A DNA stretch of 64,000 bases, taken from Pomphorhynchus laevis. Taxonomy: Eukaryota > Acanthocephala > Palaeacanthocephala > Echinorhynchida > Pomphorhynchidae. Positions within the stretch are counted from its first letter, which is position 1, and each line of letters starts with the position of its first letter. Below, in pieces: positions 1 through 13,700 of the stretch. The notes below the pieces were generated by a model. The model searched no databases. It had not been told where the DNA came from and worked only from the letters and a program-made list of their open reading frames with translations. The DNA lies in NCBI GenBank assembly GCA_012934845.2, contig WNNJ02000273.1, positions 1 to 64,000 of the forward strand, written 5' to 3'. The position numbers and the translations under genes were made by a program.

Positions 1-72
1 GTTTCGCTCTTTGGAGCTTTGTCAATTGTATGTATATTAGATCTCTAACTTTTTTAAGGTTAACCTTAAAAA

Positions 73-115
73 TAGACTGGACTTCGATTCACGATTTTCA
101 ATCACCATGTCACTT
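73..115 (-). repeat. Dispersed fragment of the 380-bp satellite
   Basis: About 43 bases match the inverted-arm satellite unit near 18003-18045, including the shared stretch GACTGGACTTCGATTCAC. It lies far from the array, so satellite pieces are also dispersed. The rest of 1-180 is AT-rich and shows nothing recognisable. Confidence 0.6.
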
Positions 116-306
116 CCTATATATCATTTCTTGATTTTTAGATTGCTGTTGAGGATTCTGGTTTACAAATTCAGCCATGTATAACCTTAAAAGTAATCAA
201 ATTGACTCAACAATTAGCAATACAGATTTATTGACGTTTCGGCAATGAATGTTGTAAATGTTGCCAAAAAACCGGAGTTTGATTACAAGTAGAGCAGCTG
301 TGCCAT

Positions 307-696
307 TCAATGTAGCTCTCGGTTCAGCCTCGTCTTTATGATCGGCAGATTATCCTCGACTATTGTATAATCAAAGGCTTCCGCTTCTCCATGCCAAATC
401 GCATGTGCCACTGCACCGTCTGTCGCTTCTGAGCGTTTGATATCCGCACGGCGATTGTTAATTCTTATGCTCAATCCATTTGACGTTTCGCCGACATACT
501 GTTTATTGCAGTGTCTACATGTAGCCAAATATACACAATTTTTAGTTGTGCAATTGGTCTTCAATTTTACGCGATATCGTATTTCAGTAAAAGTGATTTT
601 GACTGTCGTCGATAATTGGATCATATCGCAGGTCTTGCATCGTGGCCGTTTACATGGCCTGCACCATTGTTCCCCCATTTGGAGGTATTGTGGCAT
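307..696 (-). CDS. GIY-YIG endonuclease domain of PLE 1
   Basis: This 129-residue frame holds a cysteine cluster (CRPC then CKTC) followed by NCVYLATC and QYVGET, the GIY and YIG strands of a PLE-type GIY-YIG nuclease. A downstream segment GAVAHAIWH has the spacing seen in PLE endonucleases. The domain lies after the RT in transcription order, as in Penelope, Poseidon and Neptune elements. It would cut target DNA to prime reverse transcription. The frame begins inside the element, not at a true start codon, and it closes without the expected C-terminal tail, so it is a fossil domain. Confidence 0.8.
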   Translation of the reverse strand: MPQYLQMGEQWCRPCKRPRCKTCDMIQLSTTVKITFTEIRYRVKLKTNCTTKNCVYLATCRHCNKQYVGETSNGLSIRINNRRADIKRSEATDGAVAHAIWHGEAEAFDYTIVEDNLPIIKTRLNRELH

Positions 697-1190
697 TTGA
701 TCTCATTGTCGCCGATACCGGGCAGTTTCTTGTGGAATTTAGCGCTCGGAAATATACTACTGTAGGCTTAACCTTGATTCATGTTCTCTTATACGCCGCT
801 ATCATATCTCTGTTCATACTTTGCAGTGCTGGGTGATAAGGCAAGACACATATTGTTTTCTCTTCTTGCTTAGATTTCAACTGGCTATACAGTTCCGACC
901 TTGGTATATTGCGCACTTTTTTAAATTCTCTCTTTATTTGAAGTTTTGAATATCCTCGAGTTTCGAAGTCTTATCTGGCCCGATTAACCGCCTCCCATTT
1001 GTCCGCGTCCGTGCTTGATAATTTTAGCACACGTCTGAATTCGTTACGTAAAATCGCTCTTTTAGTGGTACTACAACGTGCGCTTAATTGATGAAGGTAT
1101 GCTGCGGTTGATTCAGCTTTACGGTATGGGCGTGTTATGTAATTTGTAACACCTCTACACACCCGTCTGTCGATGTAACGTCAAAGTAGT

Positions 1191-2060
1191 TTAATGCCAC
1201 GATCTGTCGCATACAAATTTTATCGGTCCACAATTGATGTGCTTCAAAAACTCCTCCAGTTTTTCCTCACCAGCGGTCCATATAACAAGAATATTTTTTA
1301 TATATCGTATCCAGGTGTGTGGCTTAATTGATGCTGTTTTTAGTTTGCACTGTTCATATGAATTCATGAAAAGGACATCATAACTCGGTATTAATGGCAT
1401 CCCCATGGTTGTGCCCGAAACTTGTAGATATAGCTGATCCATGGATTGTACCACGTTATTTTTAAGACCAATTCCAATCCTTCACCCACCATTTCCACCA
1501 TACCACTATCCCACTTTCGTATTGCGTCCTTTACTGCTTCAATGCCTTCGTATGTTGGAATATTCGTGTACAGGGACTCCACGTCGAGTGTGCAGATGAT
1601 AGCATCAGGTGAAATTGTTTGTTTTATTTGTTCAAAGCTTCTCAAGAAGTCGTCGGTACTCTCAATATAAGCCGGAACATCCCTTAGTAATGGCTTAAGT
1701 AGTGAATGAATATACCTGGATAGTTGTTCAGTTGGCGTGTCAATGCAACTTACAATCGGATGACCTGGACATGGTATCTTGTCTTTGTGAATTTTTGGCA
1801 GCATATAGAATTTCCTAGCCTGGTTTATTCCAGAAATCATTTTGCGACCAACTGAGGTATCGAACATACCCTTTTGAACATATTTGGGCACAAATGCAGA
1901 GATTGGTTGAGATGCATGAAGCAGTGATTCTGTTGTTGTCGCCTCGTATACGTTTGAGTTAAGATGTCGATGTGCTTCTGCTATGTATTCTTTGCGGTCC
2001 CACAATACGATTTTGCCGCCTTTGTCCGCTGCTTTGATTACAATATCATCTCTTTTTCGC
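1191..2060 (-). CDS. Reverse transcriptase domain of PLE 1 (inactive)
   Basis: Two overlapping frames (1391-2005 and 1191-1454) carry the RT. The upstream block DIVIKAADKGGKIV is the hallmark PLE N-terminal motif. It is followed by FYMLPKIHK, PIVSCIDTPTEQLS, TLDVESLYTNIP, TTMGMP and finally RYIKNI. The last is normally RYIDDI, so both catalytic aspartates of the A/C-type metal site are replaced here. The break between the two frames and this substitution mean no active enzyme is made. A shorter frame at 971-1162 continues toward the linker. Confidence 0.8.
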
Positions 2061-2790
2061 AGTTCAGCTAACGCCTTTTGTTGATTTATTGATAGTTTTT
2101 TTTTCGTATTTATAATTTGGTTTTATTGAGCCATATTTATCGAATAGTTCTCTACCCATTGCGTTCGTGGCTGTATTCCTCGCTGAATCTTCTTTTATAT
2201 GACTGAAACATTGTATACTTGTTCGTTTCAAAGAATTGATAAAATCAAGTCTTCCAAATTCTATTTCACCATGTGCAAAAGTTAAACCGTATGTAAGCAC
2301 ATAGTTCGTGTCGTCGGAGAGTTCTATATCTGTGCGATTGGCAATAAACTCATCATGATCGAGCTTAGTTTTTTCGCTTCTAATAGGTTGTCTTAAGCGG
2401 CTTTAAAAAAAGCGACGATTCGGATAGTGTTCGATGGAACAGAGTTCACCAGGATGAACATATCGTTTGGATAGATTCGAAAGTTTAACACATTTTCGCC
2501 GGATAAGTCGATCATACAAAACTTTGTCACGTTGCTCAGAGAGTCCACCATTATATGTTTTGCCGTAGAAGTCGCGTAGCGTGCATGCCAGTCTAATGCT
2601 TGCAGTTTGGAGGATATTATTGCATTTGGATTGCAGTCGTAGAACATCTAATGGATTAATTCGATCATTAATATAAATGTTTGACCAAAAAGGATCGATT
2701 CGACCATTAAATAACCATTTTAATGGATCGATTCGACCATTAAAATTCGACCAAAAAGTTTGTTTTTTTTTGACGTTTCGACCTTCTCGG

Positions 2791-3789
<999 letters not shown>

Positions 3790-3790
<1 letters not shown>

Positions 3791-4400
3791 AGTTTTTGAA
3801 AGTCACAAGATGACTACACTGAAAACCAGCTACAGAATCTTTCCTTCATGACATCCAATTCCATACACCCTGACTACTAACAGCACCATTGCCACAGCCG
3901 TTTTATGCTTCGCCCGTAACATAAACGATCAACAATCACGATGGATATATCTAACACAATCATATAAAGCATACCTTTGCGGCTTTGAGCAGCCTCATCA
4001 GTTGCAGCACATGCAATGCATCCAGATGAAAAACAGACTATATGTAAATTAAATCATATAGAATTCACTAAATGCTCATTACATGTATGCCGTCTTGCAG
4101 TGTAGAAATATGAAATTCTCTATGTATGGATAGAAGTAGGTATTTGTAATAGACAGTTTTGGTATATTTAGATAGTCCTGAATATATAGTCCTGGTATAT
4201 ATAGATTAAAGCGGTCTTTAATCTATATAGTATATTTTTCATGTGTATTCATTGTATATGCTGCATTAAAATGCATTGTACGTTGTACACTATCGCTGGG
4301 ACTCTCACAGGAGTACAATAGATTTATGTTTATCTTACGATTTACACCAGCACAAACAAAAGTGAGAGACATGTAGGTGTAATATACAGTCCTTGTTGAA
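3790..4400. other. Unassigned stretch downstream of the B56 gene
   Basis: I see no coding signal here. The only structure is a perfect 14-bp palindrome at 4198-4229 with a CGGT loop, just after a short direct repeat of TAGTCCTG. Confidence 0.5.
4198..4229. repeat. 14-bp foldback palindrome, 4-nt loop
   Basis: TATATAGATTAAAG is followed by CGGT and then its exact reverse complement. It belongs to the set of perfect short foldbacks in this window. Confidence 0.85.
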
Positions 4401-4411
4401 TCACATCTCTA

Positions 4412-4440
4412 ATTTATTTAATGATTTATATTTATTTTAT
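4412..4440 (-). terminator. Probable polyadenylation signals of the B56 gene
   Basis: On the minus strand, AATAAA-type hexamers lie about 110 bases beyond the first in-frame stop of the last B56 exon. They would end the transcript if the last exon reads through to its own stop. This is inference from position only. Confidence 0.35.
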
Positions 4441-4458
4441 TTACCAAAAAGAATTCAC

Positions 4459-4498
4459 TGCATTACATTGACTTCGAAAGCGAAGTCAATGTAATGCA
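4459..4498. repeat. 18-bp perfect foldback in the likely B56 3' UTR
   Basis: The left arm 4459-4476 and the right arm 4481-4498 are exact reverse complements separated by AAAG. The position puts it between the B56 stop and the presumed poly(A) signals. Confidence 0.9.
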
Positions 4499-4570
4499 AA
4501 ATATAAAATATCAATCGAGTATAACAAAAATTTAACGACATAAATGAATTTACTCTAAATTTACTCGTAC

Positions 4571-4745
4571 CTGAGTATTTTCTGTGGCAATTTTCTCTAT
4601 CTTTGCCCATCTATTAATCCTTTCCATACTTTTATTGAGCTCTTCTTCCCGCTCTAATTTGAATCGTCTGGTGCACTCGTCAAACAAACGCTGATCGATT
4701 TCGGTAAAAAATTTTAAAGTATTATACATTAGACCGTGAATTGTT
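4571..4745 (-). CDS. PPP2R5: B56 C-terminal exon
   Basis: It encodes [18 protein letters not shown], then LFDECTRRF and [13 protein letters not shown], the end of the B56 core. The acceptor TTTTAG completes the split Arg codon. A donor-like CAG|GTACGAG falls where many B56 genes splice. Without splicing the frame stops six codons later at about 4550, which may be the true end. Confidence 0.9.
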
Positions 4746-7700
4746 CTAAAATCAAACAAAATATTTCATTTTAGAATTAATTAGGTACAATTAATTATTT
4801 ACAATTTTAAATTGCGGACATAAATATATAACATAAATTTATTTTAATATTCAGCTGACGTTATTAAAAGTTGTACATCATCAGTAAATAATTATCTAAT
4901 ATAATTATCTAATCTTTATTCTGATACAACGTCTAGTCTATTTGATCTACAAATAAGTTATTATTGACCTGTGGACTTTGTAGGTTCGAGGAATCTAGAC
5001 CGAAACCTGGACATATAACAGTCTTCCTAATGACTTTTATTTTTAATTTCAATTTTAAGTTTTATTTTTAATTTTTTAGTTAAATTTTAACTTAATATAA
5101 ATATAAATTGTCTAAAATCTTATATAATTATTTATTATTTATCCTTATTTTTAATTTATAGTTAGTAACACGTTATCTGAGTTATCTGATTACTAAGTTA
5201 TCTGATTACTTTATTTACTAGCTTTATTACTTTATTATTTTATTACTTTATTTATCAATTATTATTTATAATTATTTTTTTAATTATTTATTATTTAAAT
5301 TTTATTTAGCATAATTTTTTATTTATAAAATACATCTGCTCATATTTTGCTTGTATTACGAATGATCTAGTCATTTCTATCATGATTTACCTGGTCTTGT
5401 CCAATATTGGAGGTACGTGAACGACAAATTTTTCGTCAACATTAATTCAGCATTACGCATACTCTTTCCTGCCAGAAGGGAGGAAATGACAGTGACCCCG
5501 TCGGCGCGCGTCTGTGTCTTGCAAAAATTAAAGGTACATCATCGTGGCTGTCTTGCAAACCTCTACGGGTTAAAAACCTGAACCTAAGCCCTGTTGAATT
5601 TCGCAATGCCTTAGCATCACGCTACGGCCGGAACCCTCCATTTGTCCCACACAAATGCATATGCAGAGAATATTCAGCATTACTCATACTCTTTCCTATC
5701 AGATGGTAGGGATGTCAACAATCAGACATAACATCCTAAGGGACATTGTTGCAAAATAACTGTCCAATGTGTGCTCTGCTGTGGCCATCGAGCCAGTACT
5801 TCAGCAACTTGATAAAAATATGATTTTTGAAAGATCATCAACAACAATAGATCGAGATTGGACATGGAATGCGTGGATTGTTTAAAAGCATGACGGAGCG
5901 GTCAATGTTGGACGTTTGCTCATTTAATCACCTAGCCCCGTCAAATGCTTCCAACAACACCACTCTTTTCCAATATCACGAAGAGAGAGTGTGCCGGTAT
6001 GAAAGAGCATCGTCCATACCCTTTGTCTTCTCAGGAAACGGCGCTATTGGACCGGTGGCGTACTTGACGATCAAAAGAATTGCGTCACTATGTGCGGGCA
6101 TGGGATTACACACTTATAATTATCTGATAAGAAAATTGCGTTCCAAAATAAGCATCGTTATGGCCAAGTCTGCATCAATGTGCATCCGGGCTGCACGATC
6201 AACGAGGGGACATCCTACTAGCACTGGTACTCGACAAACGGCGTACACTGAGTTTAATTAATTGAAACTTATCACGGTCAAATTTTTTGTGATTTTTTTC
6301 TGTTGCTAGTACTAGCAAAAGAAAAATAAGCAATGGCCCAAACGCGAAATGCAAAGGCTGTCAGTGTGCTAAGAAGAAAAAATTTTCAACGAAGGGACAT
6401 CCTACTAGCGCTGGTACTCGACAAACTGAGTACACTGAAGTTAATTAATAATTAATTGAAACTTATCACAGTTAAATTTTTGGTGTTTATTTTTCTTTTG
6501 CTATAAATAAAATGTTTTCTCTTCAAAAATTTTATACCCTATAAATATAGGGTATAAAATTTATATATTTATGGTCTATTTTATAGACCATAAATATATA
6601 CTATTTCTATACCCATTTTTTCAGAACAAAAAATTTAACAACTTAAACACACATCTAACGATTTGCAGACTAAAGACTTGCTGCAGACTAACGACTTCAG
6701 AAGGTTCCGACGGCTGCATAGTGGCATTAAAGCATAAGCTTAAAGACACTATCAAAACCAATCAACGCTATAATCAACATGTAACAGAAAAAAATTAACA
6801 GTTTAAATACACAATCATACAATTAGTAAAACTTACAATAATCACAATTATATAACCGGTTACAATTGTAACTACTTACACCCATACCGAGAGGAAAACC
6901 AACCTGGATCCCGAAATGCTGCAACTGCAACTCGGCTTCAGTCAAATGTCAAGGATGCATATGCGGGAGAAATTGAACACCATATCTTAACTTCTCCGCA
7001 AAATTGTACACGGAGATTTTCGTATCATTCTAACACTTGTGAGCATAGTAATGGATACTAACGGACTGACATTAATCCTAGTTCAGAGAGGAATGACGAA
7101 GCACAAACGTTAGACTCCCAAATTCGCATTCCAGACTCAAATCTTAATGGATCATTTATATATTAACGAATCATTTATATCAAATCAAACACTGGCAACT
7201 GTCTTTGCGCAGTGTGTCCTTCAGAAAATTAAGTCGAGAAACATATCGATCATTCGCAAAACTCTCGAATGTAGGATCATTTATAATCGGGTCTTCACAT
7301 TCACTATCTGTCGAGGATATATATTTGAGCGTCATTCAGTGGAAATCCAATGTTATGTTTTTACCAAGATGCGCAGCAAGTCACTAATTCGTGACAATCC
7401 AGCGTCGTTCTACCTAGAGGTCGCTAATGGCAACAAAGGTGAAGTTAATGCGCTCAAAATGGCAACTGTCTTTGCGCAGTGTGTCCTTCAGAAAATTAAG
7501 TCGAGAAACATATCGATCATCAGCAAAACTCTCGAATGTAGGTTAAACCTCTTGCAGCGAAATAGACGCTGCCAGAGGTTTAAATACACCCTACCTTATG
7601 ATAGGGTGTATATAGATGGATATTAACCACATAATTATGGTTAATTGTCAAGTCCTTTTAAGTTATTCTATTTATTTTCATACAATTATCTTAAAATAAA

Positions 7701-10700
7701 GGTTATATATTGTAATTTATTGTATATACCTCATTATGGATTTATAATTTATTAAAAATTAGTTATATAGTAATACGTGAATAAATATATTGGTGTAATA
7801 ATAGAGACTTATTTGACGAAGCCCTATTCTTGAAGCTTGAGCTACAGCAACACGAAACAAGGCAAGAAAACAGAGATTGGAAGAAAGGATATATAAAATA
7901 TCAGCAGCAGCTGATGTTTTTGAGAACAAGAACTTGCAAGGTGCATAATATGCAAGGCATTGTTAGAAATTATACGCAATTACTTGCAAGACGTTGCCGG
8001 AAATGTTCAACTTGCCGCGTCCCAATCAGATGGAATTGAGTTTGCAGTTTATTCTTTGCGGAGAATAATCTAGTCAAATGACGAAAGCTGTTTGATGGCA
8101 GTTGATGCGTCAAATGCGTTTAATTCTGTAAACCGATCCGCAGCGCTTCACAATATTCGGTATGTATGTCCCTCGCTTGCATGTGTTTTATAATAATGTT
8201 TACGCAACGAACGCACAACTTTTTCTTGGCGGGGAAAGCATTTATTCACAAGAGGGATTCACACAGAAAGACCCGTTGTCAATGGCTGTGATTGCTATAG
8301 TTTCAATCTCTCTGATTGATTTAATTCATTGTAATGTTCCAGCCGTCACTCAAAGATGGTTTGCCGACGATGCGAACTTTGTGGGTACGCCTGGCGATCT
8401 AAAACGAGTGTGGGATATTCTTATCCAAATTGGTCCGCATTTTGGATACTATGTAAATAGCTCAAAAACACAGATTTTGATTCATTCAGATGATGACATG
8501 TCCGATGTAGAGATTGGGGATGTCTCAAGGAATTCCGCAGGTATCAATATCTTAGGCATCAAAATTGGAACTGATGATTTTATTGCTTCATATGTTGAGT
8601 CAGCCACAAGCTACTGGACGACTCTCATTGACCGCCTAACAGATGATGCTAAAATAGACCCTCGAACTGCATATGCTGGTCTAGTCAACTACACTCAATA
8701 GAAATGAACGCATTTTATGCAAACAAACGAATGCACAACGTCAGGGTTATTGAGATTGAGGGGAATTATATACGATCGATTTCTTCATATAGTGACTGCG
8801 CATAATTTAAATGACGAATGGTTCACCTTATTAACTTCCCCATTAAATCTTGACGGTATTGGGATTGTTTAGTCTTTGTATGCATCTTCGATTGAGTTCA
8901 AGAGTTCACAAACCCTATGTGACTCTTAAGGTTTGAGTCTATATGGCATAGCTCTTCGTCAACATCAGTCGTCAGTCGTCGATTTTGAAGAAAATTTCGT
9001 CTCGCCGAATGGATACGTCCAAACGCCGACTTGAAGTTGTAATAAATCATTTTTCGGATGTGAGAACTGTTATGGGTTACGCTTTTACCTGTGATGCGTC
9101 TTCATGGTTGAGTGCGTTTCCTCTTCGAAGAAAGAATTGTCGCTTAACACCAAATTAGTTCAGGGATGCGATATGTGCACTACATGGTTGGACACCAAAG
9201 GATTTGAATAATAAAACTTGTATTTGCGGATCGCCGATTGATATAAGTCATTCTCTGTCTTGTAAACGCGGAGGTCTCCAGATAATTCGCCACGACTCGG
9301 TCAAAGACATAATTGTCAGCGCACTATCAGAAATTTGTTTCGATGTCGCTATAGAACCTTATCTATCAACAGTGCATGATTTTACGAACTTTGAAGATGT
9401 TACCACGACACGTGATCCTGATGTTCGATTAGACGTTGTGTGTACTAGGCTCCATATTAACCGATTCAAACGGACGTTCTTCGACGTCAACGTGTTCTCT
9501 ATTCACGCTCAATCGTATGCAAGTAGGCCTGCATCTTTATCGTTCCAATATAATGAGCAACGGAAGGAAACGAAGTACGGAGAGAGGATATCGTTAATTG
9601 AAGATGCTAGATTTGAACCGTTGGTGTTCTCGACATCAGGAGGCATTAGTCGTCGCGCACATTTTACCCTAAAAGCAATCGCGTCAAGTATTGCCCGAAA
9701 AAGTCAAATAAGCTATCTTGACATGTTAGTGAGCTTAAAACGTTGCATTGGATTCGCTATCGCCCATTCTTCGTCTACATGCCTACGAGCTCCTCGATCC
9801 ACACAAAATTGCTCGGTGACATTTCACACAGGAGACAATCCTTCTGACCTTTCCGCTTGAGCTAGGCGGCATTGGAGTATGTGACCCGTCTTTCATGTCT
9901 CACCTGGACTACGAAGCGTCTATACAAATTTGTTCTACGTATGACAGCAATCCAGGTGGAAAAGCACTACGTGATAGACAGAGAACATGTTCAAGTGGAT
10001 CTCAACCCGCCGGGTAATGGCTTTCCAAGAGCGCATCACTCAATCACCCATTTATCATATCCCGGCACTTAAAAACATTCTAGCACACGCAACAAGAGAC
10101 GGTGCGTCTGCTTGGTTAAGCGCCCTGCCTCTAAAAAACGAAAACTTCCACTTAACCTATAACGAATTCACCGATGCCATTTCAACGCGATATGGCTTAA
10201 TGCCAAACAACCTGGTCGGTAAACACTGCCCATGCGGAGCTGAATTAGGGATCGGACATGCCCTCTCATGCAGAAAGGTGGCCTCCCAACCATCAGGCAC
10301 AATGCGTTACATGACATAATTGCTCATGAACTAACCAGTGTGTGTCACAGCGTGGAAATCGAACCACAATTATCCCCAGTTCTTGACAACCTTACATTTG
10401 ACGCGTCAAACACTTCAAGAGAATATGGAGCATAGCTAGACGCGGTAGGAACAGAACTCAACGGCACACGATATGAGCGGACATTCTTGGATGTCAGTGT
10501 CTTTTCCATTTTTTGCTCAATCGTTTTCCAACCGAGCCCTCTCGTCCTCGTTCGAGTACAACGAGAACAGGAAGATTTCTAAATACGAAGAAAGAGTGAT
10601 AACAGTCGAAAAAGGTTCGTGTGTACCATTTAGCCTATCATCGTCAGGTGGACTAGGAGATCGCGCTCGATCTTAATATTTTATGCCGTAATTAATATTT

Positions 10701-13700
10701 TTTCTAAACAGTGTATGTTATTGTAAGAATTTTAATTTAATAAAACAAAAGTCTTGGTTATTTTTAAATTGAAATTTTAAAAATTTCAATTTTTAAAATT
10801 TCAAATGCATATATGTTCATTTGTTTTATAATAACTAAGATTTTTTCAATTGCATTTTTGAAAAACTAAGACTTCTGCAATTACATTCTGTCTCTAATAT
10901 CATCATTAGAGTTATATTGTATTATTCATAATAATACATTTATTAATGTTATTATTATATTATTATATAAAATGAATGTTATTACATTCATTTAATACAT
11001 TGATTTATTATTCTTTATCTTTCTGGTGACAACAGTCGAAAAAGGTTCGTGTGTACCATTTAGCCTATCATCGTCAGGTGGACTAGGAGATCGCGCTCGA
11101 TCTTTAATAAAATCAATCGCTACTGCAAAATCAAGACAGAGCCTCACTAGCTACGCCGACATAATATCAAACCTCAAAAGCAGGTTGTCGTTTGAAGTAC
11201 CCGTGCTTTATCCGCGTGCCTCCGATCCCCGAGAAGTTCAAGAGGGAACGCGCAGACTAACATTCAATAAGCTTAATTTTTTTTAACATTCAAAGTATTT
11301 CTAAATTGATTGTTTTTCAAAAAAAAGATATTATCTTTAAAACAATTTATACCCTTTTGATAGCAGCTTTCTTAATTCACAATTTTCAATTAATTCTAGA
11401 TTATGGGTACATATATGTTCATTTATTTTATCAAAACTAAGACTTTTACAATTGCATTCTGTTTCCATTATGTTTCTAATATTATCGTTACATATTGATT
11501 TTAATTCTTTATTATAATTACAAATTTTTCGTTATAATGGTGGTAGGAGTTTATACCTTATTTTAGGAATATATTTACTTAAATCTGACCCTATTATTTC
11601 TTTACCTTTAGAATTATTTGAAAGTCTACCTATATTTATGTTATCTATGAATTCATTAATGAATTTTATGGTCAATGTATATTTCTTATTGTTATTATTA
11701 ACATTTATTGTACGATTATAGTATTTTATATTACAATAACTGTCTATTATACAACTTAGCCTATCATAGTCGTTAATTAATTTTTGATTTATTGAACATA
11801 TGATATCTTTAGAAAAACTTCTTATATTTACATAAAGATCTTTCAGCTTATTATCACTTAAAAGTTGTTTCAATATTTCTAATTGTTCATTTATATACAT
11901 ATCTTTTTTAATATTTTAATGTTATCTATACATTTATTAATGAAGTTTATGGTTAATGTATATTTTCTATCGTTATTGTACGATCATAACTTTACTCATC
12001 ATAATCATTAATTAATTTTTGATTTATTAACCAAATGATATTATTAGAAAAACTTGCTATATTTACATAAAGATTTTTTATTATCTCTTAAAAGTTGTTT
12101 TAGTAAATTTTTATTATTATTGTCTTGATAAATTATATTTTATATCTGTTTAGGTAAATTACGTTCGTTAATTGCATGACTTATCAGCTGTGAATTCATT
12201 ACGTATGACAAGTCAGCATTGTGAAAATTTTAATTCCCTTGATAAACGCATATTGTACAGTTTAAAAGATTTTCAATTTCTAGCCCGAAATTGCGCATTA
12301 CTTCCACCAATTGGACTTATATCATGTATTGTATACAGTTTGGTGTACGGATTTCTAGAAGTGAACCAGACACATTGTACAAATGTTACGAATGTTATCC
12401 CGTCGTAAAGTGCCGCAATTTCATTTGATTCGAATTGTAAGCAGATTTGGTTTATAACTATTTCGCTTCACGGCATTTTACGGTTATTCGTAACAACTCA
12501 AACGCGGACACTATGGAAACGATCTTATCAATTTTATCTTAATATAATAGACACATGCTTGCTGCCAATTCTTTCAGTGTATACTCAAGGTTCAGTCCAT
12601 ATCATCCTTTTCTGCTTGCTGGTCACATTTAATTTCATTACAGTGCATGCAAATAAGAACATTAAATTTATTCTTATATTTGACGTAGGCCTCGTTGGAT
12701 CATCTTTCTTTTACTGTTGGCACAATTATCGATGTGCATCCTTTCTGTACCGCATATTCGCATTTTTTGAATATATTGTAGTATTAGCAATTGTAATGAG
12801 TAATTACAACATAACTGTTTCTGTTTTACATAATAAAAAATTTTGACATTCGTAAGGTTTTGTTAAAGTCCGGTTTTCATCTAGTTTTATAATATTTTCT
12901 TCCGATATTCCGATACCACATTATTTTCAATTGAAAAATACAAGCACATCACATCAAAGAGTAAAAAGTTAGAAATCATTGGTGGAAACCACAATTGAAA
13001 ATTGATTGTGGTTGCTTCTTTTATAATCCATTTAGCCAGATAATGTTGATGTAATGACATCAATATTTTCGAAGTAAATGTTGATGTCAGTATTAAGTAA
13101 ATAAGGGCGAGTGGTCAGCTCAGTGTAATTGCTTCACTGTGTTCATTTATTCTTGCAATACAGTTCCTGTCAGTTTTTGTATCCTCGAACACTCGGCATG
13201 TTGCTTTATTGTTTTATTTTTATTCTAATTGTTTGGTACTTTTTGTTTCGGTCTTTCCTTCTGTTGGCATTTGTTGATTTGCTTTTAAACGTTGCGAATG
13301 ATAAAAGTGTCTTTGTTAATACAACGAATTTAAAATTTAATTAGTGTATAAAAGATTTCTACAAATCTAATGTAGATTTGATTTGAAAATGTAGATTTTC
13401 TACAAAATCTACGTATTTAATATAATTATAAAATAAACAAAACATAATAATGCAAAATCAAAATTTAATAATTAAATAATAAAATTAATAATTGTTTTTA
13501 GATTTTATATAATTTAAATCAAGTTAAAATAATTGAAATTTAAAATAAACGTCATTATTATGAAGTGACTAATAAATAACAGGCGTTGTATCAGAATAAG
13601 AATTAGAGGTCATCAGTAGGAACTGCTATGCTATCAGGTTTCGGCCCCTAACTCTTCTACCTAACATAACAAGAGTTAGAGGTCAAAGAATAAATTTTAA

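Noticed and set aside
13129-13344. Small membrane protein gene
   Set aside because: A hydrophobic frame is expected from T-rich DNA, and there is no recognisable family or splice context.
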